From: GWE2-42-39 sp963668595
GTDB taxonomy: Bacteria; Bacteroidota; Bacteroidia; Bacteroidales; Prolixibacteraceae
Reading direction: 5' to 3'
DNA: 64,000 nt
Assembly: GCA_963668595.1 (NCBI GenBank)
Contig: OY764876.1
Coordinates: forward strand, 2,294,001 to 2,358,000
Numbering within the stretch: the stretch's first letter is position 1; every line of letters begins with the position of its first letter. Shown here in pieces: positions 18,444 through 27,680 of this stretch. A program made the position numbers and the translations under genes. The notes beneath the pieces are model-generated. The model was not told where the DNA came from, did not search any database, and worked only from the letters and a program-made list of their open reading frames with translations.

Positions 18444-18496
18444 AAACCCGGTAGAAAATATCAATTCGAAGTATTTTCTTCCGGGTTTCTTTTTCT
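18444..18496. terminator. Bidirectional terminator after the DPP4 gene
   Basis: Arms 18444-18460 (AAACCCGGTAGAAAATA) and 18472-18488 (TATTTTCTTCCGGGTTT) form a 17-bp stem with one mismatch, and a T-rich tail follows. It lies between two convergent genes. Confidence 0.8.
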
Positions 18497-18513
18497 GAAA
18501 GAAATATTTACGA

Positions 18514-19784
18514 TTAAGCGATTATTTTCTCGGATGGAATTCCGGGCATAAAACTCCCCATATTGCGAAGAATCAGTTGCCGAAGGGATGCCAAAACAGC
18601 ACGCCGGTTACGAACATACGAGAAATGTAAAGGCGAGAATTCTTCCATACTACGCACAAAACTGCGCGAAAAATATTTCCGGTTCGACCACACCGCACCA
18701 ATCAAAAACAAATCGATACTTTTTTTCATCAGCATCTTAAATGCCTCGGTGTCGCAGGTATTCAGCCAATCCACCTCATCCATAATCTGAAATCCCAAGT
18801 GAAAAACTTTGCCCGCGAGCATTTCTAACTCCTGCTTATTTTCTGCACCAGAAAAGCAGGTTCGCAACCCATCCGAAAAATCGACAGCAGTATCCTGCAA
18901 ATCGTCGAGGAGCTGCAACCAAGCCCCGTAGTCATAAAGAAATTGTCGTTGTTTCTCATCCAGTTTTCCTGCCACCAGAAAACCATCAGCAATTACAGAG
19001 GTTCCCCCTTCTCTGCACAAATACGAAAAATATCTGATCGGCAAAGTCCGCGATCCAGTAACTTCATGCTTTCGGTCTGCGCCTGATGAATAGCCAACAA
19101 ACTATCAAAAACCTCCGGATAAAGCAAGCGATCCCACTCCTCTTCAATCATTCTCACTAAAACATCGATTTGCTGCTCAGTATGATTTTGTGGAGCAATC
19201 CGATTCCCTTTCAGCCGTTCGGCAAACCGGAAGCTGAAATTCATTTTCTCAGCAACAGTAATCGACGGATCGTCAAGTAAATTATCGGAATACGGATACA
19301 ACATGCTATATGCGAACAACGATGGAGTTAGACGAACCGGTACGCCCAGCAAATGCTGAATCCCATTCATAATCCAGACATTGCGACATGCCTGAAAAAT
19401 ATCTTCCACCGAAAAAGCAGGTTCAAACTGACGTGCTTTATCCGAAAAATCGAATGTACACTGAACCATCTCCGGAGAAAGAATAATGTCCAACTGTTCA
19501 GGCGCATAATCGAACATCCGGCGCGAAAAATTCCGCATTTCACTTAAAAGCAACTGCTGTTTTGCTTTCAGCAGATCAGCTGATAAAAACGGCAATTTTT
19601 CCTTGCACAGCGAAAAATAACCGTCGAGCAGTTTTTCTCGCTCTAATTTTTCTTCGGAAGAAAAACGTCGTTCAGGACTTGGAGCGGAGGCAGAACAAAC
19701 GTCCCACAATTTGGCAAAATGAGAAAAATGATCCATATAATTCATGCGATTCGATTTGCATGCAATTTTGCTCAAATCTTTCAA
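18514..19784 (-). pseudogene. Class I isoprenoid synthase-like gene, frameshifted
   Basis: Two minus-strand frames overlap here: 19784-18993 (N-terminal part) and 19044-18514 (C-terminal part). They join sensibly at a run of five G (C5 at 19004-19008 on the plus strand); one more G would read ...AEKGGTSVIADG... without a break and give about 405-420 residues. The N-terminal part has an Asp-rich motif YSDNLLDD and the C-terminal part has LLDDLQDTAVD, the paired Asp motifs of class I isoprenoid synthases that bind diphosphate through Mg. It is all-helical otherwise. The substrate and chain length are not evident. The defect may be a true mutation, a phase-variable tract or a sequencing error. 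The start may be Met17, close to the domain. Confidence 0.75.
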
Positions 19785-19941
19785 TCCTGCCTATATTTTC
19801 CGGCGAACGCTCTTCTTTTTTCGACCAAGACCTATCAATACGCAATTTTTCAGCTTTTTTTTGTCGAAGTAAAATCAGCTTCCAAAATTTTTCTATATTT
19901 GCTGCGCTTTTAGCAATAAAGGCAAGTGTTCTGAATGTATT

Positions 19942-20025
19942 GCCCAGATGGTGAAATTGGTAGACACGCCAGCTTGAGGGGCTGGTGCCGGTTACGGTGT
20001 GCAAGTTCGAGTCTTGTTCTGGGCA
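19942..20025 (+). tRNA. tRNA-Leu (anticodon GAG)
   Basis: Acceptor arms GCCCAGA (5') and TCTGGGC (3') pair fully, with discriminator A at 20025. The anticodon stem CCAGC/GCTGG holds the loop TTGAGGG, so the anticodon is GAG and it reads CUC/CUU. A long variable arm (GCCG-GTTA-CGGT) marks it as class II, and the T arm has TTCGAGT. CCA is not encoded. A TATATTTG box at 19894-19901 is a candidate promoter. A terminator follows within 10 bp. Confidence 0.96.
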
Positions 20026-20033
20026 CTAAAAAA

Positions 20034-20067
20034 GGATTTTATCAAATTTGATAAAATCCCTTTTTTT
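20034..20067 (+). terminator. Terminator of tRNA-Leu
   Basis: GGATTTTATC (20034-20043) and GATAAAATCC (20050-20059) pair perfectly around AAATTT, flanked by an A run on the left and seven T on the right. Confidence 0.9.
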
Positions 20068-20485
20068 ATACTTGTCCAATCATAACAATTGATAATAAAT
20101 GGACAATAGAAAAGTCAATCTTTGAAGCGAAAGTTGTACCTACTTTATCAACGCTACTTGCTTTAACTGTGAAACCAAAACGAGCAGGCAAAAAATCTCC
20201 GCACAAAATACAATGTGGCAAATTATTCAACAATAGCCTTAGAAAGTTGCATACATCAAGTATAGCGATTCATTGATGGCGTACGCAAATTTTGCAAGAC
20301 TGTGTTGTTTCTATATGCAGGAAAGACAAACAACAGAACAAGTATTCCGAATGCCAAATTTCAGGTTATATTCAAAGCATTCCCCACATACTGAAAGGAA
20401 TTAATCTTCACCTAAAAAATATTCGAATACGGCACCAACAAAGACAAATGAATGCTGCACGTAAAATTAAAATTTTTCTAAATCC
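20068..20485. other. Intergenic stretch before the sigma factor, no gene recognised
   Basis: About 420 bp with no ORF I can support. A plus-strand frame across 20120-20280 reads as plausible but unmatched protein and lacks a good start; a 69-codon frame at 20292-20501 resembles nothing I know and has no start context. The stretch could be decayed coding DNA between the tRNA gene and the glycan locus, but I see no inverted repeats or transposase motif. Confidence 0.4.
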
Positions 20486-20515
20486 TTTGAACAATACATA
20501 ATTCTGCTTATTTTG
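20486..20515 (+). promoter_or_regulatory. Candidate promoter of the ECF sigma gene
   Basis: TTTG at 20486-20489, a 19-bp spacer, then TATTTTG at 20509-20515 fit the Bacteroidota consensus TTTG-N19-TAnnTTTG with one base missing in the -7 box. It lies 29 bp before the start codon. Whether the housekeeping sigma or the ECF factor itself uses it cannot be told. Confidence 0.45.
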
Positions 20516-20543
20516 TGCCGATCTCACTAACCGTTCCCTGGTC

Positions 20544-21131
20544 ATGAATGCAAATAATCGTTTTTCTGAAGCCGAGTTCATCCAGACCTTAAAGACTGGG
20601 GATATCAATGCATTTAGTGAGCTTTTTAATTTGTACGGAAAACGATTGTTTCTTTTTGCCAAAGGATATCTTAAATCAGAAGAAGACGCAAAAGAAATTG
20701 TTCAGGAAGTATTCATGAAGATTTGGAACAACAGGGAGGAGCTATCAACCGAAAAATCGTTTGACTCTTTTTTGTTTACTATTGCTAAAAATGGGATACT
20801 AAATACCATCCGAAAAACAAAATCGGAACAAGCCTACCTGGCATACGCAAAAATTCATCTGGAGAAAAACACTTTACTTGATGAAGAATTAAACTTCATT
20901 GAGCTTGAAGCCGCCTACCATAAGATCATTGAAAATCTTAGCCCAAGAAGAAAAGAGATTTATTTATTAAGCAGGGAACAACATCTTTCGAATATCGAAA
21001 TTGCCAATAAAATGAACATCTCAATCAAAACTGTAGAAAATCAGATGACCTCTGCATTATCCGAAATACGGAAGAATCTTCGGAATCTTGGATTTTCTTG
21101 GATAATCTTTTTTGAATTATTCATAAAGTAA
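20544..21131 (+). CDS. ECF-type RNA polymerase sigma factor
   Basis: The 195-residue protein has sigma region 2 (AFSELFNLYGKRLFLFAKGY, then EEDAKEIVQEVFMKIWNNRE) and region 4 (LSPRRKEIYLLSREQHLSN, then the helix-turn-helix MNISIKTVENQMTSALSEI) with no region 3, the ECF arrangement. It belongs to the Bacteroidota group that is paired with FecR-like anti-sigma factors. It is followed by fecR, an STN-type susC and a susD, so it most likely drives the glycan locus when the outer-membrane transporter signals substrate. The gene starts at the ATG at 20544. Confidence 0.94.
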   Translation: MNANNRFSEAEFIQTLKTGDINAFSELFNLYGKRLFLFAKGYLKSEEDAKEIVQEVFMKIWNNREELSTEKSFDSFLFTIAKNGILNTIRKTKSEQAYLAYAKIHLEKNTLLDEELNFIELEAAYHKIIENLSPRRKEIYLLSREQHLSNIEIANKMNISIKTVENQMTSALSEIRKNLRNLGFSWIIFFELFIK

Positions 21132-21201
21132 AAAAATATATATACGAATAGGGGTTTCTGCAACCATGTGTGTATATCTGTTTGAATAGCAAAAAAACAG
21201 G

Positions 21202-22248
21202 ATGGATTTAAATCAAGAAATTGAATTCAGGCATCTACACCAGCAATTACTTTCTGATAAGTTGACTCAGAAAGAAAAAGACGAGCTTTGGATTAAAATA
21301 CAATCGACTTATAAAAATGATGAGTTGGAATTGTTGATGCAAGAATATTGGCATAGTTTGAGGAAAAAGGAAATTTCAGACGAATTCCAATTAGACGTTC
21401 TTAAAGGCAAGATACTTTCCATGATACAAAAATCAAAAGAAGAATCAATCAGAAGCCATAAGAAACAACCTATCAACTACATAAATCTTTTAATGCGGGT
21501 TGCCGCCATATTGTTTATCCCCCTATTATTAGGTTCGATTTATCAGTTTCATCGAATGTATAAACAATGCGACAAGATTACATCATCTTCAGCAATCATG
21601 CAGGAAGTTTTTGCGTGTCCGGGATCGAGGGTTCATTTTAAATTACCCGATCATTCGGAAGTATGGTTGAATTCGGGAAGTAAGCTTGAATTCCCTCTTA
21701 ACATGCTTCAACAGAATCAACGAAACGTAAAACTTACCGGACAAGGTTATTTTAAGGTCGCACATGATAAAAAACGCCCTTTCATTGTAGAAACAGAGAA
21801 GGTGAAAATCCGGGCACTTGGAACTTCATTTGATGTATCAAGCTATTCCGATGACGAGCAGATCAGTTCTACATTGGAGGAAGGCTCGATAGCACTGACC
21901 GACTTACAGGGCAAAGAACTTGCCCGTCTGATTCCCGGGCAAAAGGCCGATTTATGTAAATCGACGAATAAGTTAATTATTACCGATGTCGATACAGAGC
22001 TATCTACTTCATGGAGACATGGCAAACTAATATTTAGAGATACTCCATTGGTTGAAATCACTAAACAGATGGAACGCTGGTTTAATTGTCACATTAATGT
22101 CGATCCAGCACTACTAAATTCAAACTTTTTATATACAGCAACCATACAAGATGAAACGCTTGGCGAAGTATTAAAAATGATTGAAATATCAACATCAGTA
22201 AAAACAAAAATCGAAAAAAGAGAGGTAAGCATATGGATTAAAAAATAA
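21202..22248 (+). CDS. FecR family anti-sigma factor
   Basis: The 348-residue protein spans the inner membrane once (about residues 93-112, LLMRVAAILFIPLLLGSIYQ). The cytosolic N-terminal 90 residues should hold the ECF factor. The periplasmic part has the FecR domain (PGSRVHFKLPDHSEVWLNSG, then FIVETEKVKIRALGTSFDV) and a C-terminal DUF4974 domain of about 70 residues (FRDTPLVEITKQMERWF). In the family model, the STN domain of the neighbouring SusC touches FecR and frees the sigma factor. The gene follows the sigma gene by 70 bp and precedes susC. Confidence 0.94.
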   Translation: MDLNQEIEFRHLHQQLLSDKLTQKEKDELWIKIQSTYKNDELELLMQEYWHSLRKKEISDEFQLDVLKGKILSMIQKSKEESIRSHKKQPINYINLLMRVAAILFIPLLLGSIYQFHRMYKQCDKITSSSAIMQEVFACPGSRVHFKLPDHSEVWLNSGSKLEFPLNMLQQNQRNVKLTGQGYFKVAHDKKRPFIVETEKVKIRALGTSFDVSSYSDDEQISSTLEEGSIALTDLQGKELARLIPGQKADLCKSTNKLIITDVDTELSTSWRHGKLIFRDTPLVEITKQMERWFNCHINVDPALLNSNFLYTATIQDETLGEVLKMIEISTSVKTKIEKREVSIWIKK

Positions 22249-22252
22249 ATAA

Positions 22253-22275
22253 GGGCAGTGTTTGCGCCACTGCCC
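22253..22275 (+). other. Hairpin between fecR and susC
   Basis: GGGCAGTG (22253-22260) and CACTGCCC (22268-22275) pair perfectly around a seven-base loop, 5 bp after the fecR stop and 50 bp before susC. There is no T tract, so full termination is unlikely. It may protect or process the mRNA so that susC is expressed apart from the regulators; this is inference. Confidence 0.55.
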
Positions 22276-22324
22276 TAGCGAATTAATCATATAGTAATAA
22301 TCAATTCAAAGAAAAATCAAATTT

Positions 22325-25300
22325 ATGAAAAAAAAGTGGTTCTTCACGGACTTCAGGTGTTTATTTGCCTGGGTCGGAAAATTTTTGAAAGTTATGAGGT
22401 TATGTGTTTTTCTAATTGCTTTGGCTAGTTTTCAATCACTTGCATTGGACAATTATGCACAATCGAAAAAAATCGATTTAAAAATCTCGGAACAGAGTAT
22501 TTCTTCAGTACTTGAAAAGATTGAAGATCAAAGTGACTTCTTCTTCTTTTACAACAGCAAGGCCGTATCGTTAGATCAAAAGGTAACTCTTGATGTTAGG
22601 AATAAGTCGATTTATGAGCTACTTGATGTTTTGTTTAAAAACACCAACATCGAGTACACGATCAACAACCGGCAAATTATTTTATCAGGTAAAGAATCTG
22701 ATGTTAGTCAGAACCAACAAAAGAAAGTGACCGGTAAAATTACAGACGCCTCTGGCTCACCCTTACCTGGAGTAACAGTACATGTAAAAGGAAGTCAGAA
22801 TGGAACCTCTAGTGATTCGGACGGAAAGTATGTACTTACAAATATTCCTTCGGATGCCACCCTGGTTTTTTCATTCATCGGATTAAAAACACAGGAGGTC
22901 AACACACTAGGCAAAACGACAATTAACGTAACCATGGAAGATGAAACCATTGGTTTGAATGAAGTAGTAGCCATCGGTTATGGTACTGTAAAGAAACAAG
23001 ACTTAACAGGTTCTATTACCACCATAAAATCAGAAGCCATCGCACAGCGCCCCATTGCTAATGCCAGCGAAGCATTTGCCGGACAACTTGCGGGTGTACA
23101 GGCGCAACAAACAACAGGTAAACCTGGCGCTGAATTAACTATTAAAATTAGAGGACTAAGTACTATTAACGCATCAAATGATCCTTTATTTGTTATTGAC
23201 GGAGTTCCTTGTGGTGCAAACATGAAAGACATTAACCCCAATGACATTGCTTCGATTGAAGTATTAAAAGATGCGGCTTCGACAGCTATTTACGGTGCCC
23301 GCGGATCAAATGGTGTTGTGCTGATTACTACCAAACAGGGAGGGAAAAGTAAACCGACATTCGATCTCGTTGTTAACTATGGCCTTCAGAAAGTTGACAA
23401 AATCATTGAAATGATGAACATGAGCGAATGGGCTGCTTACCAGATATGGAACAGAAATGAAAGTTATATACGCGCCGGAGGAAACCTCAATACTCCTATT
23501 GCATCTCGTCCAAGCTCTTATCAATTTCCTGAAAGTTGGTTGTCGCCTGAAAATTTACCAGATGTAAACTGGCAAAAGGAAATTTACCAGATTGCGCCAA
23601 TGCAAACCTACCAGTTGACAGCTTCAGGTGGTGGTGATGTTGGTTCGTACCTTATTTCGGGTTCGTACATGGAACAGAAAGGTATTGTGAAGGAAACAGC
23701 CTATAAGCGTATTAACTTCCGTGTAAATACAACACTCAATGTAGGTCAAAACCTTAAATTGGGAATGAATATCGCACCATCATTTTCTACCGAAAATAAC
23801 CCCGACTCGGAAGGAAAAGAAAGTGCGTTGCATCATGCTCTTCAGTATTCACCAAACGTACCACTCGATTCGAATACAGAAGAATGGGGTTATACTCCTT
23901 ATTCAACATCAGGATGGGCAAACCCGTTGCAGCGTTTGAAAGAAGTTTACGACGAAACGCTGACCAACAAAATACTTTCAACAGTTTGGGGAGAACTTGA
24001 AATTGCTAAAAATCTGAAATTCAGATCGCAATATGGTTACAATTATCAGCAAATCCGAAATTCCTATTTCCGTCCTTCGAATGTAAATACAGGGATTGCC
24101 ACTTATGGAACATTCTTATCAAATGACCTCTATAGCTGGTCGTTGCAAAATACATTGAATTATTCGCATAAGTTCAAAGATTTATTTGATGTGAATGTAC
24201 TGTTGGGAGAAAGTATCGAAGGATCAAAATATTACAGATCCAGTGGCAAAGCCAACGGCTATCCGAATAGTTTAATACATACGCTTAATGTTGCATCAAC
24301 AGCCGTTTCTGCAAGTTCTGACGAGTTCGAAAATGCATTGTCGTCTTACTTTTCGCGTATAAGCTTCAATGCAAAAGACAAATATTTACTGTCGTTGAAT
24401 ATGCGCCGCGATGGCTCGTCTAATTTTGGGAAAGACACCAAATGGGGATGGTTCCCTTCTGCATCAATGGGATGGAAAATTGATCGCGAAAGCTTTATGG
24501 CAAATACAAAAGACTGGATTGACTTGCTGAAATTACGTTTGTCTGTTGGTAAAACGGGAAACAACAGCATTGGTTATTACAATAGTATCTCATTGCTTGG
24601 CGTAACCAATTACAATTTTAACGGAGCTATTGTCAGTGGTCTTGCTCCAAGTACCGTTGGAAACCCTGACCTGGGATGGGAATCAAAGATATCAAAAGAT
24701 ATAGGTTTGGATATTGGTCTGTTTAAAGGACGAGTTCAGTCAAACATTGATTATTACATTGATGATACAGAAGATATGTTACAGGCAGTACCTGTTTCGT
24801 ATATGTCAGGTTATTCAACGATTACCCAAAATATTGGAAAAGTGAGAAATCAAGGTTGGGAATTTGAAATAACGACGCATAATATCGATCGGGAATTCAA
24901 GTGGACAACTTCATTCAATATCTCAAAAAATACCAACAAAGTAAAAGAACTCGGAAACGACAATGCTCCTATTATTACTGCAAGCTGGGGTAAAACGGCA
25001 TTTATCACCAAAGTAGGAGAAGCAATTTCAAGTTATTATATGTACAAAACCGACGGTGTTTTAACTGATGCAGATTTTGATTCAAATGGTAAAGCATTGG
25101 TTCCGGTTGCAGCAGGTCAGGAAAAAGGAAACTTGAAAATTGTAGATGTAACACCTGACGGTAAAATTGATGCAAACGACATGACCATTCTGGGTAGTAA
25201 CTTACCTGATTTCATTTGGGGTATGAGCAACAAGGTTAGTTATAGAAACTTTGATTTGAGCATCTTATTACAGGGTTCTCAGGGTGGTAAAGTATTCTTC

Positions 25301-25747
25301 CTGGGTGCACGCCATATGGACACCGGTGCTTTGGGTAGTAATCAGTTCGCCCGCTGGCTGACATGTTACAAACCAGATCGCAATCCAAGTACGCTACCAG
25401 CAGGTTCAACAGTTAATCTGGCATGGGACGGAAAAACACCTTATCCTTTTGGAAATAACCCGGGTTACAACGATACATGGTTATTTGACGCTTCATTCCT
25501 GCGTATAAAAAGTATAACAATAGGTTATAACTTACCAAAAGAATTGTGTAGTAAGCTTCATTTAATCGGAGGACGGATTTATGTTTCGGGTGACAACCTT
25601 TATACATGGAGCCATTATCCGGGTGCTACACCTGAAACAAACAGCTATGGTAATACAACTGGTGCAGCAAATACTTATCAGGGTATGGATTATGCAACTT
25701 ATCCGATGTCAAGAAGATACACATTTGGTATTAACTTAACTTTTTAA
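22325..25747 (+). CDS. SusC/RagA TonB-dependent transporter with STN domain
   Basis: The 1140-residue protein imports oligosaccharides across the outer membrane with SusD as its lid. The order is: a long signal region (to about residue 45), an STN signalling domain (about 48-120, KKIDLKISEQSISSVLEKIE), a carboxypeptidase-regulatory-like beta domain (about 138-210, VTGKITDASGSPLPGVTVHV), the plug with the SusC signature (VIDGVPCG, IEVLKDAASTAIYGARGSNG) and a 22-strand barrel ending in FGINLTF. The STN domain links it to the FecR/sigma pair upstream. The substrate cannot be read from the barrel; the neighbouring enzymes suggest a mannose- and rhamnose-containing glycan. susD follows after 12 bp. 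Confidence 0.97.
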   Translation: MKKKWFFTDFRCLFAWVGKFLKVMRLCVFLIALASFQSLALDNYAQSKKIDLKISEQSISSVLEKIEDQSDFFFFYNSKAVSLDQKVTLDVRNKSIYELLDVLFKNTNIEYTINNRQIILSGKESDVSQNQQKKVTGKITDASGSPLPGVTVHVKGSQNGTSSDSDGKYVLTNIPSDATLVFSFIGLKTQEVNTLGKTTINVTMEDETIGLNEVVAIGYGTVKKQDLTGSITTIKSEAIAQRPIANASEAFAGQLAGVQAQQTTGKPGAELTIKIRGLSTINASNDPLFVIDGVPCGANMKDINPNDIASIEVLKDAASTAIYGARGSNGVVLITTKQGGKSKPTFDLVVNYGLQKVDKIIEMMNMSEWAAYQIWNRNESYIRAGGNLNTPIASRPSSYQFPESWLSPENLPDVNWQKEIYQIAPMQTYQLTASGGGDVGSYLISGSYMEQKGIVKETAYKRINFRVNTTLNVGQNLKLGMNIAPSFSTENNPDSEGKESALHHALQYSPNVPLDSNTEEWGYTPYSTSGWANPLQRLKEVYDETLTNKILSTVWGELEIAKNLKFRSQYGYNYQQIRNSYFRPSNVNTGIATYGTFLSNDLYSWSLQNTLNYSHKFKDLFDVNVLLGESIEGSKYYRSSGKANGYPNSLIHTLNVASTAVSASSDEFENALSSYFSRISFNAKDKYLLSLNMRRDGSSNFGKDTKWGWFPSASMGWKIDRESFMANTKDWIDLLKLRLSVGKTGNNSIGYYNSISLLGVTNYNFNGAIVSGLAPSTVGNPDLGWESKISKDIGLDIGLFKGRVQSNIDYYIDDTEDMLQAVPVSYMSGYSTITQNIGKVRNQGWEFEITTHNIDREFKWTTSFNISKNTNKVKELGNDNAPIITASWGKTAFITKVGEAISSYYMYKTDGVLTDADFDSNGKALVPVAAGQEKGNLKIVDVTPDGKIDANDMTILGSNLPDFIWGMSNKVSYRNFDLSILLQGSQGGKVFFLGARHMDTGALGSNQFARWLTCYKPDRNPSTLPAGSTVNLAWDGKTPYPFGNNPGYNDTWLFDASFLRIKSITIGYNLPKELCSKLHLIGGRIYVSGDNLYTWSHYPGATPETNSYGNTTGAANTYQGMDYATYPMSRRYTFGINLTF

Positions 25748-25759
25748 AAATCAGATACA

Positions 25760-27238
25760 ATGAAAAAACTAAATATTTTGGCTGGAATCTTGTTAACTTC
25801 TGCATTTACGATTGTAACATCGTGTAATGATCTGGATTTGAGCCCTATTTCAAACTACAATGCAGGTAGTTTTTACAAGACACAAGGTGATTTTAAACTC
25901 GCGGTAAACGGGATTTACGATAAACTTCAGGATTTGTATGTTTACAATGTCATGCCTCAGTTTCTTGAAGGAAGAAGTGATAATGTAACTTGCGATACTG
26001 GCTACGATGCCGGTACAGCAAGTCGGTTTATTGACGATGCAACAACTGGGGCAACAAAGGCCATGTGGCAATATCTCTATCAGATGATCGACCGCAGCAA
26101 CGCTGTTATTGACCAGATTGATGATGGCGAATTTACCAGTGAAGACTATCGGAAGTATTACAAAGGTGAAGCCTATTTCTTAAGGGGATATGCCTATTTC
26201 CAACTTGGATTTCTTTTCGGCGGAGTTCCGTTGATTGACAAGCAAATGAAAGTTTCTGAAATAGCTCAAATTGCAAGAAGTACTCAGGAAGAAACATTCA
26301 ATTTTGCAGCAAGCGACTTAACTCAGGCTGCAACATTGCTTCCGGGCACCTGGCCATCAGCATCTGAACTTGGAAAAGCAACGAAGTACGCTGCTCAAGG
26401 TATCTTAGCCCGCATGTATTTGTTTCAGAAAAAATATAACGAAGCAAAAACCTTGTTATCCGATATTATTACTTCAGGAAAATATGCGATGGCAACCAAA
26501 TATGTCAATTGTTTCCTCGATTCATACGACAACAGTAACGAACATATTTTTCAGGTTCAATATAAATCAGGAAACGTAGGTGAAGGAAATATTCTACCGG
26601 TTGTTCAGGCTCCTGAGGCTATTGTTTCACCAATGTTCCCTCAGGGAGGTGGTTCTCCTTTCCTTTTTGTTTCTTCTGATCTTTATGATTCATACGAAGC
26701 AGGCGATGCCCGTCGTGACCTGGATATTCAAAAAGGATATACAGTCAAAGGAGGAACGATTGACCTGGTTACTAAATTCTATATCAAATATGCTCATGGT
26801 AGTATTCCTGCCACAAAAGACGATTACGAAGTTAACCTACCGGTATTACGTTACACCGACGTGAAAATGATGTATGCCGAAGTACTCAATGAATTGGGGT
26901 ATTCAGCCAGTGGCGATGCATTTAAATATCTGAACGAAGTAAGAGTCAGAGCCGGACTAGCTCCAAAAACATCGACTCAATTACCTGATCAGGCATCTTT
27001 CCGCACTGCTATTTTCAACGAACGCAGATGGGAATTTGCTGATGAGTTTTTGCGCTGGTTTGATATTGTACGTTCGGGAAAAGCAATGACCATCATGAAT
27101 GCATTCCTTTCTCGTTCGGAGAACGGTTCAACTCTTTATAAAATGAAAGGTGACTACCAACTGATTTTTGCTATTCCTCAATATGAATTGGATATCAATA
27201 AGGATACACAAATCATGTGGCAAAATCCAAATTATTAA
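25760..27238 (+). CDS. SusD/RagB family glycan-binding lipoprotein
   Basis: The 492-residue lipoprotein has a signal peptide with lipobox ...VTSC (Cys22), so it sits on the outer membrane. Family landmarks are the SusD-like N-terminal domain (RSNAVIDQIDDGEF, YFLRGYAYFQLGFLFGGVPL) and the RagB/SusD C-terminal domain, with LPVLRYTDVKMMYAEVLNEL, YLNEVRVRAG and RTAIFNERRWEFADE. It captures glycan for the SusC encoded just upstream. A strong terminator follows the stop, so the transporter genes can be transcribed apart from the enzyme genes. Confidence 0.97.
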   Translation: MKKLNILAGILLTSAFTIVTSCNDLDLSPISNYNAGSFYKTQGDFKLAVNGIYDKLQDLYVYNVMPQFLEGRSDNVTCDTGYDAGTASRFIDDATTGATKAMWQYLYQMIDRSNAVIDQIDDGEFTSEDYRKYYKGEAYFLRGYAYFQLGFLFGGVPLIDKQMKVSEIAQIARSTQEETFNFAASDLTQAATLLPGTWPSASELGKATKYAAQGILARMYLFQKKYNEAKTLLSDIITSGKYAMATKYVNCFLDSYDNSNEHIFQVQYKSGNVGEGNILPVVQAPEAIVSPMFPQGGGSPFLFVSSDLYDSYEAGDARRDLDIQKGYTVKGGTIDLVTKFYIKYAHGSIPATKDDYEVNLPVLRYTDVKMMYAEVLNELGYSASGDAFKYLNEVRVRAGLAPKTSTQLPDQASFRTAIFNERRWEFADEFLRWFDIVRSGKAMTIMNAFLSRSENGSTLYKMKGDYQLIFAIPQYELDINKDTQIMWQNPNY

Positions 27239-27262
27239 TTTTCAATATTCATAATAATTCAC

Positions 27263-27310
27263 GCAATGATGAAGGTTGTGATACCTTCATCATTGCTGAA
27301 TAATTTTTTT
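27263..27310 (+). terminator. Terminator after susD
   Basis: GCAATGATGAAGGT (27263-27276) and ACCTTCATCATTGC (27283-27296) make a perfect 14-bp stem, followed within 8 bp by seven T. It would separate the sigma-fecR-susCD unit from the enzyme genes, or attenuate readthrough into them. Confidence 0.8.
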
Positions 27311-27680
27311 GCAATCTGACAAAATTGAATCTGAAAGTTCAAAAAATCTCTTAGTCGGTTTTTGATAAGTTTTCGCTCATAAAATTTTTATGATCAGAAA
27401 TAGGACAATTCGTCTGGCATTCGCTGGATGAGGGTTTTTATGCGCTTTAACAAACAACACCAGACGAATCTAATGTGCCGATTATGAGGGTTGTGTGTGA
27501 AGAGAATCGGGTAGAAACTGTAATTCGATAATTCTTCAGTTTTTCAAGGATTTTATTGAATTCGAAATCAAAAAGGGCATGTGTGAGGAAAAATTAATGT
27601 GCCTCTGTATTGCCTGAATCTCCTAAAAGCAGCATGATAAAAACCGAAACAAGACAACAGTGCAAAACAGACTTAAACTC
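27311..27680. other. Intergenic region before the enzyme operon, with inverted repeat
   Basis: No gene is recognised. It holds a 10-bp perfect inverted repeat, ATTCGTCTGG (27408-27417) and CCAGACGAAT (27460-27469), around 42 bases that include a weaker GCAT/ATGC pairing and a motif ATGAGGGTT that recurs at about 27486. This could be a folded RNA or an operator for the enzyme genes. I could not place a consensus promoter with confidence. Confidence 0.4.

Noticed and set aside
19672..20004. Minus-strand frame of 110 codons across tRNA-Leu
   Set aside because: It runs through the tRNA gene and has no recognisable protein pattern.
20292..20501. Small plus-strand frame of 69 codons before the sigma factor gene
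   Set aside because: No start context and no similarity that I can recognise; it also spans the candidate sigma promoter.
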